23,858 nt of DNA from Burkholderiaceae bacterium (GCA_017998575.1 JAGOCV010000014.1:1-23858), one strand, 5' to 3'; shown: positions 1-8,947, numbered from the stretch's first letter. Numbers and translations are program-made. The notes: a model not told the origin generated them from the letters alone.

Positions 1-876
1 CTGCTGGGCAACTATGCCGGCACGCGCGCGCTGCGCGCGGGCGAGATCGATTCGCCGCTGCTGGATCTGCGCATCGCCGACGTGAAGGTCTCCAACCGCG
101 CCTTCCCGCGCGTGGTCAATACGCGCGAGTTCGCCGTGGCCGAACTGGCCCTGGTCACCTTTTTCCAGGCGCGCGCCCATGGCCGCCCGCTGGTGCTGAT
201 GCCGGCCGTCATCGGCAAGGGGCGCCACCAGCACCAGTGCCTGGTCTACAACGCCGAGCGCGGCCGCGTGACGGTGTCCGACCTGCACGGCAAGCGCGTG
301 GCCATCCGCGCGCATTCGCAGACCACGGTGACCTGGGTGCGCGGCATCCTGGCGGCCGACTACGGCGTCGACCTCGGCCGCGTGCACTGGGTCACGATGG
401 AAGGCGCACACCTCGATGCCTTCCAGGATCCGCCGGGCATCGAACGCGCCGACGGCAGCAAGGCGCTGGCCGACCTGCTGCTCGACGGCGACGTGGACGC
501 CGCCATCATCGGCAGCGGCATGCCGGACGATCCGCGCCTGCAGCCCGTGATCGAGCATCCGCTGGAGGCCGCGCAGGCCTGGAGCGAGCGCCACGGCGCC
601 GTGTCCATCAACCACATGGTGGCGCTGGATGCCGGGCTGGCCGCCAGCCGCCCCGACGTCGTGCACGAACTCTGGCGCCTGCTGGTCGAATCCAGGCGCC
701 GCGCCGCCGCCGCGCCCGACGCACGGCCCGGCCCCGATCTCACGCCCTTCGGCGTCGAGGCCAACCGCCATTCGCTCGCGCTGCTGCTCGACTACGCGCA
801 GCGCCAGGGCCTGCTGGCGCGCCCGCTGTCGGTGGACGAGCTGTTCGACGACACCACGCGCGCGCTCGTCGCCTGA
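1..876 (+). CDS. 4,5-dihydroxyphthalate decarboxylase-like protein (5' partial)
   Basis: The reading frame is open from base 1 to a TGA at 874-876, so the start codon lies upstream of the window. The visible 291 residues begin with the NYAGTRAL segment that in this family lies close to the N-terminus, so only a few codons are probably missing. The pattern TREFAVAELALVTFFQARAHG, a Leu/Met-rich strand, then DLHGKRVAIRAHSQTT and WVRGILAADYGVD matches the 4,5-dihydroxyphthalate decarboxylase (PhtD/Pht5-like) family, which has a periplasmic-binding-protein-like fold. No signal peptide can be assessed. A Bug receptor gene follows after 35 bases and is probably co-transcribed, as is common for this family in Burkholderiales. 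The true substrate is unknown; many members annotated this way are probably not phthalate enzymes. The family call is fairly sure, the reaction is not. Confidence 0.75.
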   Translation: MLGNYAGTRALRAGEIDSPLLDLRIADVKVSNRAFPRVVNTREFAVAELALVTFFQARAHGRPLVLMPAVIGKGRHQHQCLVYNAERGRVTVSDLHGKRVAIRAHSQTTVTWVRGILAADYGVDLGRVHWVTMEGAHLDAFQDPPGIERADGSKALADLLLDGDVDAAIIGSGMPDDPRLQPVIEHPLEAAQAWSERHGAVSINHMVALDAGLAASRPDVVHELWRLLVESRRRAAAAPDARPGPDLTPFGVEANRHSLALLLDYAQRQGLLARPLSVDELFDDTTRALVA

Positions 877-911
877 ACTTCCGCAAAAACGAATCCCAAC
901 GGAGACCCTCA

Positions 912-1886
912 ATGAAACTGATCGCCACCACCCTGATGGCCGTGACCACCGCCCTCGGTGCCGTGCTCTGGAGCCCGCCCGCCGCCGCGCAGGCGGGCGG
1001 ACAGGTCTCGCGCATCATCGTGCCCTTCGCGGCCGGCGGTGCGCGCGAGGCGCTCGCGCGCACCTTCTACACCGAGCTCGGCGAAGAGCTGGGCCGCACC
1101 TTCATCATCGAAAGCCGGGGCGGCGCCGGCGGTGCCATCGGCACCACGGCCGTGGCGAAGGCCGCGCCCGACGGCAGGACGCTGCTGATGGCGGCCTCCA
1201 GCCACTTCGTCACCGCGGCCCTGGCCGCCAAACCGCCCTACGAGCCGGTGAAGGACTTCGTGCCCGTGGCCAACATCGGCTCGCAAAGCTATGTGCTCAT
1301 GATCAGCGCGGCCTTGCCCGCGAAGAACGTGGCCGAGTTCGTGGCGCTGGCGAAGAAAAAGCCCGGCGAAATGAACTACGGCTCGGCCGGCGTGGGCAGC
1401 TCCACCCACCTGGCGACGGCCTACCTGCTGAGTCAGGCCGGCATCGACGTGGTGCACGTGCCCTTCAAGTCCACCCAGGAAGCGGCCAACGAAGTGGCGG
1501 CCGGCCGCGTGCAGGCCGTGATCGTGCCCAACGCGGGCCTGGGCCCCTACACGCAGGATGCGCGGCTGCGCATCATCGGCGTCACGGGCAAGAAGCGCTC
1601 GGCCCTTCTGCCGGGCGTGCCCACCATCGCCGAGGCCGGCTTGCCCGAGTACGTGTTCGAGTCGTGGTTCGGTCTGCTGGCACCGGCCGGCACGCCCACC
1701 GCCGAGGTGGAGAAGATCAACGCCGCCGTCACCAGGGTGCTGGCCTCGGACGTGGTCAAGGCACGCCTGGTCACGCAGGGCGTGGTGGCCGACACCATGA
1801 AGCCGGCCGAGTTCAACAAGCTCTTCCTGGCCGACCGCGAACTGATGACGCGCGTGGTGAAGGACGCCAACCTCAAGGCCGACTGA
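912..1886 (+). CDS. Bug-family (TctC-like) tripartite tricarboxylate transporter substrate-binding protein
   Basis: This 324-residue periplasmic receptor has an N-terminal signal peptide (basic start MKLIATTLM, hydrophobic stretch to about residue 22, likely cleavage after PAAAQA near residue 27). The mature part has the Bug landmarks: IIVPFAAGG with the family's first ligand loop, ESRGGAGGAIGT and AKAAPDGRTLL in the first lobe, NYGSAGVGSSTHLATAYL, then HVPFKSTQEAANEVAAGRVQ and LLPGVPTIAEAGLPEY. Such proteins bind carboxylates or related small acids for TctAB-type transport or for sensing. The start ATG follows a good ribosome binding site (ACGGAGA at 899-905). Its 3' end overlaps the end of the convergent histidine kinase gene by 14 bases. 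No tctAB pair is attached to it, so it may share the TctAB encoded downstream or act as an orphan receptor. Confidence 0.93.
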   Translation: MKLIATTLMAVTTALGAVLWSPPAAAQAGGQVSRIIVPFAAGGAREALARTFYTELGEELGRTFIIESRGGAGGAIGTTAVAKAAPDGRTLLMAASSHFVTAALAAKPPYEPVKDFVPVANIGSQSYVLMISAALPAKNVAEFVALAKKKPGEMNYGSAGVGSSTHLATAYLLSQAGIDVVHVPFKSTQEAANEVAAGRVQAVIVPNAGLGPYTQDARLRIIGVTGKKRSALLPGVPTIAEAGLPEYVFESWFGLLAPAGTPTAEVEKINAAVTRVLASDVVKARLVTQGVVADTMKPAEFNKLFLADRELMTRVVKDANLKAD

Positions 1887-3327
1887 GCGGCGTGGCGGCG
1901 GCCAGCGGCAGCCGCACCACCGCGTCCAGCCCGTCGACGCGGCCATGCACCACCCGGTCGTCCAGCGCGATCACGCCGCCCAGCGCGCGCACGATCTCGG
2001 CGCAAATCGCCAGGCCCAGGCCCGATCCGCTACCTGCTTCGCCCGACGAGAACGGCTGGAACAGCCGCGCGCGCTGGGCCGGGCCGATGCCGGGGCCGCT
2101 GTCGGCCACCTCCAGCGCCGCATGCCGGCCGTCGGCCACCAGCCGCACGGCCAGCCGGCCGCCGGGCGGGCAGTGGCGGATGGCATTGCTCAGCAGGTTG
2201 CGCGTGAGCTCGCGCAGCATCCAGTCGTGCGCGAGCACCGGCGCGGCGTGCGCATCCAGCGAGAAATCCAGATCGCGGTCGGCCACCAGCGGCGCCAGAT
2301 CCAGCGCCACGGCGCGCACGATGCCTTCCCAGTCCACCACCTCTGGCGTGTGCTGCTGGCGCAACTGCTCCACCTTGGCCAGCGCCAGCATCTGGTTGGC
2401 CAACTGGGTGGCGCGGTCCACCGTGTCTTCGATCTCGGCCAGCGCGGCGGCCGGTGCGATGTCGCCGCGCCGTGCGGATTGCGCCTGCGCCTTGAGCACG
2501 GCCAGCGGCGTGCGCAGCTGATGCGAGGCGTCGCGCACGAAACGCTTCTGGTGTTCGAGCAGATGGTCCAGCCGCTGCATGGTGGCGTTGGTGGCCTGCA
2601 CCAGCGGCAGCAGTTCGCGCGGCGCGTCGCTGGCTTGCAGGGGCGTCAGGTCGCCCTCGGGCCGTGCCTCCAGCTCGTCGCTGATGCGCCGCACCGGCCG
2701 CGTGGCGCGCTGCACCACCAGCACGGTGATGAGCGCGATGACGGCCACCAGCAAGGCCTGGCGCCACAGCGTGTCGAGCAGGATGCGGCGCGCCAGCTGC
2801 TCGCGCAGCTCCAGCGTTTCGGCCACCTGGATCATCGCCATCGCGCGCCCGCGCGGGCTCACCACCGGCTGCAGCAGCACGGCCACGCGCACCGGCTGGT
2901 CGCGGAACTCGGCGTCGTAGAAATCGACCAGGGCGGCATAGGCGGCGCGGTCGGGCAGGCGTCCGCGCCAGGCGGGCAGCTCGCCGAAGCCCGACACCAG
3001 CTCGCCGCGCGGGCCGGTGACTCGGTAGAACATGCGGCTCTGGTTGTCGGCCTCGAAGGCTTCGAGCGCGGAATACGGCACGGTGGCCAGCACCTGCGCA
3101 TCGGCGTCGTAGCCGGTCACGTCGAGCTGTTCGCTGATGGTCTTGGCCGATGCCAGCAGCGTGCGGTCGTAGGCGGTGTTGACGGCCGACAGCGCCTGCC
3201 GGTACTGGCTCACGGTGTTGGCCGCGATCACCAGCGCGGCCGGCAGCAGGATGCCCACCAGCAGCGTGCGGCGCAGCGAGCGCGGGCGCCGCGCCGCCCC
3301 GGTGTTCGCGCTGGCCGAGCCGCTCAA
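1873..3327 (-). CDS. tctE: TctE-like sensor histidine kinase
   Basis: This 484-residue membrane kinase is predicted to phosphorylate the TctD-like regulator encoded just upstream on the same strand. A first membrane segment lies at about residues 21-40, then a periplasmic sensor of about 145 residues, then a second membrane segment at about 189-206 and a HAMP-like linker. The dimerisation box FVRDASHQLRTPL places the phospho-acceptor at His269. The ATPase domain has the N box (ELTRNLLSNAIRH, 373-385), G1 (DSGPGIG, 409-415) and G2 (GSGLGL, 434-439), so all catalytic motifs are intact. The only sensible start is TTG at 3327-3325, overlapping the tctD stop as TTGA, which implies translational coupling. 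The sensor domain resembles the two-component sensor N-terminal domain typical of TctE. The ligand is likely the carboxylate taken up by the adjacent transporter (inference). Confidence 0.92.
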   Translation of the reverse strand: MSGSASANTGAARRPRSLRRTLLVGILLPAALVIAANTVSQYRQALSAVNTAYDRTLLASAKTISEQLDVTGYDADAQVLATVPYSALEAFEADNQSRMFYRVTGPRGELVSGFGELPAWRGRLPDRAAYAALVDFYDAEFRDQPVRVAVLLQPVVSPRGRAMAMIQVAETLELREQLARRILLDTLWRQALLVAVIALITVLVVQRATRPVRRISDELEARPEGDLTPLQASDAPRELLPLVQATNATMQRLDHLLEHQKRFVRDASHQLRTPLAVLKAQAQSARRGDIAPAAALAEIEDTVDRATQLANQMLALAKVEQLRQQHTPEVVDWEGIVRAVALDLAPLVADRDLDFSLDAHAAPVLAHDWMLRELTRNLLSNAIRHCPPGGRLAVRLVADGRHAALEVADSGPGIGPAQRARLFQPFSSGEAGSGSGLGLAICAEIVRALGGVIALDDRVVHGRVDGLDAVVRLPLAAATPLSRP

Positions 3328-4001
3328 GCGTCCACCTTCAGCAGATAGCCCAGCCCGCGCAGCGTGACCACGCTGGCGCCGGTGCCGGCCAGCTTCTTGC
3401 GCAGCCGGTAGGCCACCACCTCGATGGCTTCGTACTGCACCTCGGCCTGGTGCGGGAACACCAGCGCGAACAGCCGCTCCTTGCTCACCGCCTTGCCGGG
3501 CGAGGCGAGCAGGGCCTGCAGCAGGGCCAGCTCGCGCGGCGGCAGTTCGAGCACTTCGCCCTGGTGATAGATGGCGCCGTTGTCGCGGTCGAGCGCGAGC
3601 GCGCCCGCGTGCTGCATGCGTGGCGCGGTTTCGTGGGCCGGCGCGTGGCGGCGCGCCAGCGCGCGCAGGCGGGCTTCCAGCTCGTCCAGATCGAACGGCT
3701 TGGCCAGGTAGTCGTCGGCGCCGGTGTTCAGGCCGATGACGCGGTCGCCCACCGTGCCGCGCGCGGTGAGGATGAGCACCGGCTCGCGCAGGCCGGCGGC
3801 GCGCGCCTCGCGCAGCACCTCCAGCCCGTCGCGCCCGGGCAGCGAGAGGTCAAGCACCACCACGTCGAACAGGCCCGCGTGCCAGGCGGCCAGCGCTTCC
3901 TGGCCATCGGCGCACGCGCGCGGCTGAAAGCCCCGGTTGCCCAGGGCGCGCACCAGGGTCTGGCGCATGGCGGGTTCGTCCTCGACCAGCAGCAGTTTCA
4001 T
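3324..4001 (-). CDS. tctD: TctD-like OmpR/PhoB-family response regulator
   Basis: This 225-residue regulator has a receiver domain (LLLVEDEP at the start, acidic residues 7-9, phospho-acceptor Asp51 in VVVLDLSLPG, Thr79 in ILTARG, Lys101 in AKPFD) and a C-terminal winged-helix DNA-binding domain ending in the usual YRLRKKL...VTLRGLGYLL. The frame stays open upstream, but the ATG at 4001 gives the standard receiver start MKLLLVEDEP and normal family length, so longer versions are rejected. It is the first gene of a tctD-tctE pair, divergent from tctC across 119 bases. It is therefore expected to activate tctCBA when phosphorylated, as in the known TctD/TctE citrate systems. A perfect inverted repeat and 11-bp-spaced direct repeats in that intergenic space are candidate binding sites. 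Confidence 0.94.
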   Translation of the reverse strand: MKLLLVEDEPAMRQTLVRALGNRGFQPRACADGQEALAAWHAGLFDVVVLDLSLPGRDGLEVLREARAAGLREPVLILTARGTVGDRVIGLNTGADDYLAKPFDLDELEARLRALARRHAPAHETAPRMQHAGALALDRDNGAIYHQGEVLELPPRELALLQALLASPGKAVSKERLFALVFPHQAEVQYEAIEVVAYRLRKKLAGTGASVVTLRGLGYLLKVDA

Positions 4002-4062
4002 GGGCCGTATTAAAGCGCCGCGCGGGGCCGGGCTTTCCCTAGTGCGGCGGACAGCCAACTGA

Positions 4063-4092
4063 CAGGTGGCGCGCGCACCATCGCGCCACCTG
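4063..4092. promoter_or_regulatory. Perfect 11-bp inverted repeat in the tctD/tctC divergent promoter region
   Basis: CAGGTGGCGCG at 4063-4073 is answered by its exact reverse complement at 4082-4092, with 8 bases between. It lies between the two divergent starts. It could be an operator for TctD or another regulator, or a hairpin in the tctC leader. The arms are seen directly; the function is inferred. Confidence 0.6.
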
Positions 4093-4109
4093 ACCCCAAC
4101 CTGACCCAA
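4088..4109 (+). promoter_or_regulatory. Tandem ACCTGACCC direct repeats, 11-bp period, upstream of tctC
   Basis: ACCTGACCC occurs at 4088-4096 and again at 4099-4107, one helical turn apart; a related ACTGAC lies at 4058-4063. OmpR/PhoB regulators typically bind direct repeats with about this spacing, so these are candidate TctD half-sites. They end only about 11 bases before the tctC start and run into its ribosome binding site (AAGGAG, 4108-4113), so binding here would more easily block than activate tctC unless the RNA start lies further upstream. Confidence 0.4.
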
Positions 4110-4120
4110 GGAGACAAGCC

Positions 4121-5086
4121 ATGCGTCGTGACCACTTCCTGAAATCGCTGGGCGCCTTCGCCACGCTGGCCGCCACGGGCGCACTGCCGCTCACGGCGCG
4201 CGCGGCGGCCAATCTCAAGATGCTGATTCCGGCCAACCCCGGCGGCGGCTGGGATCTGACCGGCCGCGCCCTGGGCCGCGCGCTGCAGGAGGCGGGCGCC
4301 TCGTCCGTCAGCTTCGACAACAAGGGCGGCGCGGCCGGCGCCATCGGGCTGGCGCAGTTCGTCAACTCGGCCAAGGGCGATCCGAACGCGCTGATGGTGA
4401 TGGGCGCCGTGATGGTGGGCGGCATCATCACCGGCCGCCCGCCGGTCGATCTGTCGCAGGCCACGCCGCTGGCGCGCCTGACCACCGAATACAACGTGTT
4501 CGTGCTGCCCGCCGCATCGCCCTTCAAGACGATGAAGGACGTGGTCGAGCAACTCAGGAAAGACCCCGGCAGCGTGAAGTGGGGTGGCGGCTCGCGCGGC
4601 TCCACCGAGCACATCGCGGCGGCCATGATCGCGCAGCGCGTGGGCGTCGATCCGTCGAAGATCAACTACGTGGCCTTCCGTGGCGGCGGCGAGGCGGTGG
4701 CCGCCATCCTGGGCAACAACGTCACCGTGGGCGGCAGCGGCTACAGCGAGTTCTCCGAATACATCGCCACCGGCAAGATGCGCGCCATCGCCGTCACGTC
4801 GGACAAGCGCATCGCCGGCCTGGACGCGCCCACGCTCAAGGAGCTGGGCATCGACGTGGAGATCGGCAACTGGCGCGGCGTGTACGGCGCGCCGGGCATC
4901 AGCGCCGCCCAGCGCAAGGAGCTGATCGATCTGGTGATGAAGGCCACCAAGACGAAGAGCTGGGCCGAATCCATCGACAAGAACGGCTGGACGCCGGCCT
5001 ACCTCACGGGCAACGACTTCGGCAACTTCGTCGACCGCGAATTCGCCAGCCTGCGCGCCACCATGGTCAAGAGCGGGATGATCTGA
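4121..5086 (+). CDS. tctC: TctC-type periplasmic substrate-binding protein of the tripartite tricarboxylate transporter
   Basis: This 321-residue receptor is the solute-binding subunit of the TctABC system. The export signal MRRDHFLKSLGAFATLAATG has two arginines and an FLK-like run, so it could use the Tat or the Sec route; cleavage is likely after TARAAA near residue 30. The first lobe carries LIPANPGGGWDLTGRALG and FDNKGGAAGAIGLAQF, the usual ligand-loop and helix-cap motifs. A second GGGSRGSTEH motif and the FRGGGEAVAAILG segment are also typical of the citrate/tricarboxylate branch rather than the general Bug branch. A strong AAGGAG site precedes the ATG. Its stop overlaps the start of tctB (TGATG), so the two are translationally coupled. 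The exact ligand cannot be read from the sequence. Confidence 0.95.
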   Translation: MRRDHFLKSLGAFATLAATGALPLTARAAANLKMLIPANPGGGWDLTGRALGRALQEAGASSVSFDNKGGAAGAIGLAQFVNSAKGDPNALMVMGAVMVGGIITGRPPVDLSQATPLARLTTEYNVFVLPAASPFKTMKDVVEQLRKDPGSVKWGGGSRGSTEHIAAAMIAQRVGVDPSKINYVAFRGGGEAVAAILGNNVTVGGSGYSEFSEYIATGKMRAIAVTSDKRIAGLDAPTLKELGIDVEIGNWRGVYGAPGISAAQRKELIDLVMKATKTKSWAESIDKNGWTPAYLTGNDFGNFVDREFASLRATMVKSGMI

Positions 5087-5607
5087 TGACCGCACACGTG
5101 CAGCAGATCGATCGCAGCGAGGCGCTGGTGGGCGCTGGCGTGCTGGCCGTGGCCGCGCTGCTGGCGGCCGGTGCGCTGCGCATTCCCGGCGACGCCGGCT
5201 ACGGCGGCGTCGGCCCCAACTTCCTGCCGTGGTTCGTGGCGGCCGGGCTGGCGCTGTGCGGCGTGCTGCTGCTGCGCGAAACCTTCACCGGCGGCTGGCG
5301 CGCCATGCCCGAGGCCCCCGCCGACGGCGACGACGCGCGCGCCGACTGGCGCGCCTTCGCCTGGGTGTCGGCTGGCCTGCTGGCCAACGCGGCGCTCATC
5401 ACCACGCTGGGCTTCGTGCTGGGCTGCACGCTGTGCTACGTGCTGGCGGTGCAGGGCCTGGCCCGCGCCGCCGGCCAGCCGGCCAGCGCGCGCCGCTGGC
5501 TGCGCGACATCGCCTGGGGCATGGGCCTTTCGGCGCCGGTGTACTGGCTGTTCACGCAGCTGCTGGCCATCAACCTGCCGGGCATCACCGGCACCGGCTG
5601 GCTCTGA
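5086..5607 (+). CDS. tctB: TctB-type small membrane subunit of the tripartite tricarboxylate transporter
   Basis: This 173-residue membrane protein has four hydrophobic segments (roughly residues 15-32, 43-63, 88-125 as a split pair, and 148-168). The GYGGVGPNFLPWFVAAGLALCG stretch after the first segment is the recognisable TctB signature of a Gly/Pro-rich loop leading into helix two. TctB is the small, poorly conserved subunit needed with TctA for uptake. The start ATG overlaps the tctC stop, and 12 bases separate its stop from tctA, so order and spacing confirm the tctCBA operon. A charged loop rich in Asp and Ala at about residues 75-88 is cytoplasmic or periplasmic depending on topology. 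Confidence 0.92.
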   Translation: MTAHVQQIDRSEALVGAGVLAVAALLAAGALRIPGDAGYGGVGPNFLPWFVAAGLALCGVLLLRETFTGGWRAMPEAPADGDDARADWRAFAWVSAGLLANAALITTLGFVLGCTLCYVLAVQGLARAAGQPASARRWLRDIAWGMGLSAPVYWLFTQLLAINLPGITGTGWL

Positions 5608-5619
5608 GGCACGCACGAC

Positions 5620-7134
5620 ATGACTGAAATCTTCGCCGCCCTGATGCAGGGCTTCGCCACCGCGCTCACGCCCGTCAACCTGCTGTGGGCCCTGGTGGGC
5701 TGCGCGCTGGGCACCGCCGTGGGCGTGCTGCCGGGCATCGGTCCGGCGGTGGCCGTGGCCATGCTGCTGCCGATCACGTCCAAGGTGGACATGACGGCCT
5801 CGATGATCTTCTTCGCCGGCATCTACTACGGTGCGATGTACGGCGGATCGACCACCTCCATCCTGCTCAACACGCCGGGCGAGACGGCCAGCATGGTCAC
5901 CGCCATGGAAGGCAACAAGATGGCGCGCAGCGGCCGCGCGGGCGCGGCCCTGGCCACTTCGGCCATCGGCTCGTTCGTGGCCGGCACGATCGCCACCGTC
6001 ATCGTCACGCTGTTCGCGCCCTACGTCGCCGACTACGCCGTTCGGCTGGGCCCGCCCGAGTACTTCCTGCTCATGGTGCTGGCCTTCACCACCGTGAGCG
6101 CGGTGCTGGGCCAGAGCACGCTGCGCGGCATGGTGGCGCTGCTGGTCGGCCTGGCCATCGGCTGCGTGGGCATGGACCAGATCTCGGGTCAGGCGCGCTA
6201 CACGCTGAACACGCCCGAGCTGCTCGACGGCATCGAGATCGTGCTGGTGGCCGTGGGCCTGTTCGCGGTGGCCGAGGTGCTGTACGCGGCCCTGTTCGAA
6301 GGCCGGGTGAACGAAACCCGCAACGCCATGAGCCGCGTGCACATGACCGGGCGCGACTGGAAGCGGTCGGTGCCCGCGTGGCTGCGCGGCACCGCCATCG
6401 GCGTGCCCTTCGGCTGCATTCCGGCGGGCGGCACCGAGATCCCCACCTTCCTCTCCTACGCCACCGAGAAGAAGCTGGCCAAGGGCGAGAACGCCGCCGA
6501 GTTCGGCCGCCAGGGCGCCATCGAAGGCGTGGCCGGCCCCGAAGCGGCCAACAACGCATCGGTGACGGCGGCGCTGATCCCGCTGCTGACGCTGGGCATC
6601 CCCACCAGCAACACCACGGCCGTGCTGCTGGGCGCCTTCCAGAACTACGGCATCCAGGCCGGCCCGCAGCTGTTCACCACATCGGCCACGCTGGTGTGGG
6701 CGCTGATCGCCTCGCTCTACATCGGCAACGTGATGCTGCTGATCCTCAACCTGCCGATGGTGGGGCTGTGGGTGAAGCTGTTGAAGATCCCGCGCCCGCA
6801 GCTCTACGCCGGCATTCTGATCTTCTCCACGGTGGGTGCCTACGGCATGCGCCAGAGCGCGTTCGACCTCTATCTGCTGTGGGGCATCGGCGTGCTGGGC
6901 GTGCTGATGCGGCGCTTCGACTTCCCGACCGCGCCCGTGGTGGTCGGCATGATCCTGGGCCCGCTGGCCGAGGCGCAACTGCGCAACGCCATCTCCATCG
7001 GCGAAGGCCGCTGGACGGTGTTCTTCGGCCGGCCGATGTCGGTGGCGCTGATCGTGGTGATCGTGGCGGTGCTGGTGCTGCCGCGGGTGATGAAATATCT
7101 GTCGGCGCGCAAGGCGCGCGCGGCTGCGGCCTGA
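5620..7134 (+). CDS. tctA: TctA-type large permease subunit of the tripartite tricarboxylate transporter
   Basis: This 504-residue, highly hydrophobic protein is the permease subunit; the family has about twelve membrane helices. Both family signatures are present: GVLPGIGP at residues 35-42 followed by [20 protein letters not shown] at 69-88, and the pseudo-repeat in the second half with [19 protein letters not shown] and [20 protein letters not shown]. Length and motif order are normal for the family. It ends the tctCBA operon, and an intrinsic terminator follows 21 bases after the stop. Substrate entry is powered by the cation gradient and depends on a TctC-type receptor; three such receptors are encoded in this window, so more than one could feed this permease. 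Confidence 0.96.
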   Translation: MTEIFAALMQGFATALTPVNLLWALVGCALGTAVGVLPGIGPAVAVAMLLPITSKVDMTASMIFFAGIYYGAMYGGSTTSILLNTPGETASMVTAMEGNKMARSGRAGAALATSAIGSFVAGTIATVIVTLFAPYVADYAVRLGPPEYFLLMVLAFTTVSAVLGQSTLRGMVALLVGLAIGCVGMDQISGQARYTLNTPELLDGIEIVLVAVGLFAVAEVLYAALFEGRVNETRNAMSRVHMTGRDWKRSVPAWLRGTAIGVPFGCIPAGGTEIPTFLSYATEKKLAKGENAAEFGRQGAIEGVAGPEAANNASVTAALIPLLTLGIPTSNTTAVLLGAFQNYGIQAGPQLFTTSATLVWALIASLYIGNVMLLILNLPMVGLWVKLLKIPRPQLYAGILIFSTVGAYGMRQSAFDLYLLWGIGVLGVLMRRFDFPTAPVVVGMILGPLAEAQLRNAISIGEGRWTVFFGRPMSVALIVVIVAVLVLPRVMKYLSARKARAAAA

Positions 7135-7154
7135 GATCTGCCGCCCTCGTCGAC

Positions 7155-7180
7155 AAGGCGGCCCGTATGGCCGCCTTTTT
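7155..7180 (+). terminator. Intrinsic terminator after tctA
   Basis: AAGGCGGCC (7155-7163), a 5-base loop and the exact complement GGCCGCCTT (7169-7177) form a 9-bp stem running into a T tract (7176-7180). It closes the tctCBA operon and separates it from arsR. Confidence 0.9.
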
Positions 7181-7202
7181 CATTGGTGCAGATACTTCGA
7201 CT

Positions 7203-7221
7203 ATTTGATGATTATTGAAAT
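7203..7221. promoter_or_regulatory. Candidate ArsR operator upstream of arsR
   Basis: The short AT-rich island before arsR holds an imperfect 19-bp inverted repeat with ATTT and AAAT ends, with 6 of 9 symmetric positions paired. It ends 16 bases before the arsR start. ArsR proteins bind AT-rich dyads over their own promoter, so this is the likely site, but no -35/-10 pair could be assigned with confidence. Confidence 0.4.
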
Positions 7222-7237
7222 GTAGTAGAGTGCCGGC

Positions 7238-7558
7238 ATGGACGAATCCGAAGTTGTCGAAGCGCTTGGCGCGCTGGCCCATCCGGTGCGATTGCGCATC
7301 TTTCGCGCGCTGGTGGTCGTTGGCCAGGATGGCTTGACACCCGGCGTCATGAGCGAGGGACTTGACATTCCCAACACTTCGCTGTCGTTTCATCTGAAGG
7401 AATTGACGCGGGCCGGCCTGGTCACGCAGGAGCGATCGAGCCGGTATCTCGTCTATCGCGCACAGTTCGACCGAATCGACGGCCTCCTGGGATTCCTGAC
7501 CGAGAACTGCTGCCAGGGCGTCCCCTGCACCACGGCAGACGCGGCGTGCAAGCGCTGA
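7238..7558 (+). CDS. arsR: ArsR-family arsenite-responsive repressor
   Basis: This 106-residue winged-helix repressor is the first gene of the arsenic operon. The DNA-binding helix-turn-helix is visible as [24 protein letters not shown] (residues about 33-56), followed by the wing [16 protein letters not shown]. It lacks the Cys-x-Cys pair in the recognition helix that E. coli ArsR uses. Instead it has C-terminal cysteines Cys91, Cys92 and Cys97 (plus Cys104), similar to the Acidithiobacillus ferrooxidans type of ArsR, where a C-terminal cysteine triad binds arsenite. It would repress the arsRBC operon until trivalent arsenic binds. The start chosen gives normal family length. Confidence 0.93.
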   Translation: MDESEVVEALGALAHPVRLRIFRALVVVGQDGLTPGVMSEGLDIPNTSLSFHLKELTRAGLVTQERSSRYLVYRAQFDRIDGLLGFLTENCCQGVPCTTADAACKR

Positions 7559-7637
7559 TTTCCGCGCGCGGCTCACCCCGGCAACGCCACGGGGCAGCCC
7601 CTCATCCACTCGCCAACATCCTCGAAAGCTTCCCGCC

Positions 7638-8924
7638 ATGCTCGCGGCAGTCCTGATCTTCGCCTTCACCCTGATTCTGGTCATCTGGCAGCCGCGCGGG
7701 CTGGGCATCGGCTGGAGTGCCGCTGCGGGTGCGCTGGTGGCGCTGGCGTTGGGCGTCGTGCATCTGGCAGACATTGCCGTGGTCTGGGGCATCGTCTGGA
7801 ACGCCACCGCCGCGTTCGTCGCCATCATCGTCATCAGCCTCGTGCTGGATGAAGCCGGCTTCTTCGAGTGGGCCGCACTGCACTTCGCGCGGTGGGGCGG
7901 CGGTAGCGGCCCGCGACTGTTTGCCCTGATCGTGGTGCTGGGTGCTGCCGTGGCTGCGCTGTTCGCGAACGACGGCGCGGCGCTGATCCTGACGCCCGTG
8001 GTGATGGCGATGCTCGTGGCGCTGGGGTTCTCGCCGGCGGCGACGCTGGCGTTTGTGATGGCGGCGGGCTTCATCGCCGACACGGCCAGCTTGCCTCTGG
8101 TCGTGTCCAATCTGGTCAACATCGTCTCGGCGGACTTCTTCGGCATCGGCTTCGGCGCCTACGCCTCCGTGATGGTGCCGGTCAATCTGGCAGCAGTGCT
8201 GGCCAGTCTGACCGTGCTGTATCTCTATTTCCGGCGCGACGTGCCCGCGGCGTACGACCTGCGACAACTCAAGCCGCCCGCGCAGGCCATCCGCGACCCG
8301 GGCACGTTCCGTGCGGGCTGGATGGTGCTGGCGCTGCTGCTGGCGGGCTTCTTCTGGCTGGAACCCCGCGGCGTGCCGGTGAGCGCGGTCGCGGCCGCAG
8401 GTGCAGCCTTGCTGCTCGCCGTCGCCGCCAGGGGCAACGTCATCAGTCCGCGCAAGGTGCTGCTGGGTGCGCCGTGGCAGATCGTCGTGTTCTCGCTCGG
8501 CATGTATCTGGTGGTCTACGGACTGCGCAATGCCGGGCTGACGGGCTATCTCTCGGGCCTGCTGGACCGCTTCGCCCAGGGCGGTGTCTGGGGCGCGGCC
8601 TTCGGCGCCGGCTTTCTCGCGGCGGGCCTGTCCTCGATCATGAACAACATGCCGACCGTGCTGATCGGCGCGCTGTCCATCGACCAGTCGTCGGCCACGG
8701 GCGTCGTCAAGGAAGCCATGATCTACGCCAACGTCATCGGCTGCGACCTGGGCCCGAAGATCACGCCCATCGGCAGCCTGGCCACCCTGTTGTGGCTGCA
8801 CGTGCTGTCACGCAAGGGCACGACCATCGCGTGGGGCTATTACTTCCGCGTGGGTATCGTCCTTACCCTTCCCGTGCTGGCGGTCACCCTGGCGGCACTC
8901 GCCTTGCGACTGGGCATGGGCTGA
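7638..8924 (+). CDS. arsB: ArsB arsenite efflux pump
   Basis: This 428-residue inner-membrane protein matches the length (about 429) and look of ArsB, which exports arsenite and antimonite. It is almost entirely hydrophobic helices. Family landmarks include [44 protein letters not shown], the second-half [17 protein letters not shown] and [20 protein letters not shown]. It follows arsR after 79 bases and precedes arsC by 23 bases, so the order is arsR-arsB-arsC. No arsA ATPase gene is adjacent, so the pump presumably runs on the proton gradient alone. The start ATG at 7638 gives the expected N-terminus with the first helix immediately at residue 1. Confidence 0.96.
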   Translation: MLAAVLIFAFTLILVIWQPRGLGIGWSAAAGALVALALGVVHLADIAVVWGIVWNATAAFVAIIVISLVLDEAGFFEWAALHFARWGGGSGPRLFALIVVLGAAVAALFANDGAALILTPVVMAMLVALGFSPAATLAFVMAAGFIADTASLPLVVSNLVNIVSADFFGIGFGAYASVMVPVNLAAVLASLTVLYLYFRRDVPAAYDLRQLKPPAQAIRDPGTFRAGWMVLALLLAGFFWLEPRGVPVSAVAAAGAALLLAVAARGNVISPRKVLLGAPWQIVVFSLGMYLVVYGLRNAGLTGYLSGLLDRFAQGGVWGAAFGAGFLAAGLSSIMNNMPTVLIGALSIDQSSATGVVKEAMIYANVIGCDLGPKITPIGSLATLLWLHVLSRKGTTIAWGYYFRVGIVLTLPVLAVTLAALALRLGMG

Positions 8925-8947
8925 CACATGGCATCAAGGAGCGTTGC

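Noticed and set aside
1945..3348. 467-codon plus-strand frame over tctE
   Set aside because: Shadow frame; the minus strand carries all histidine-kinase motifs.
4002..4184. N-terminally extended tctD start at 4184
   Set aside because: The extension is unrelated to receiver domains, overlaps the divergent tctC start, and the standard start at 4001 gives normal length.
4999..6978. 659-codon open frame antisense to tctB and tctA
   Set aside because: His/Gln/Arg/Ala-rich shadow with no domain, opposite two well-recognised genes.
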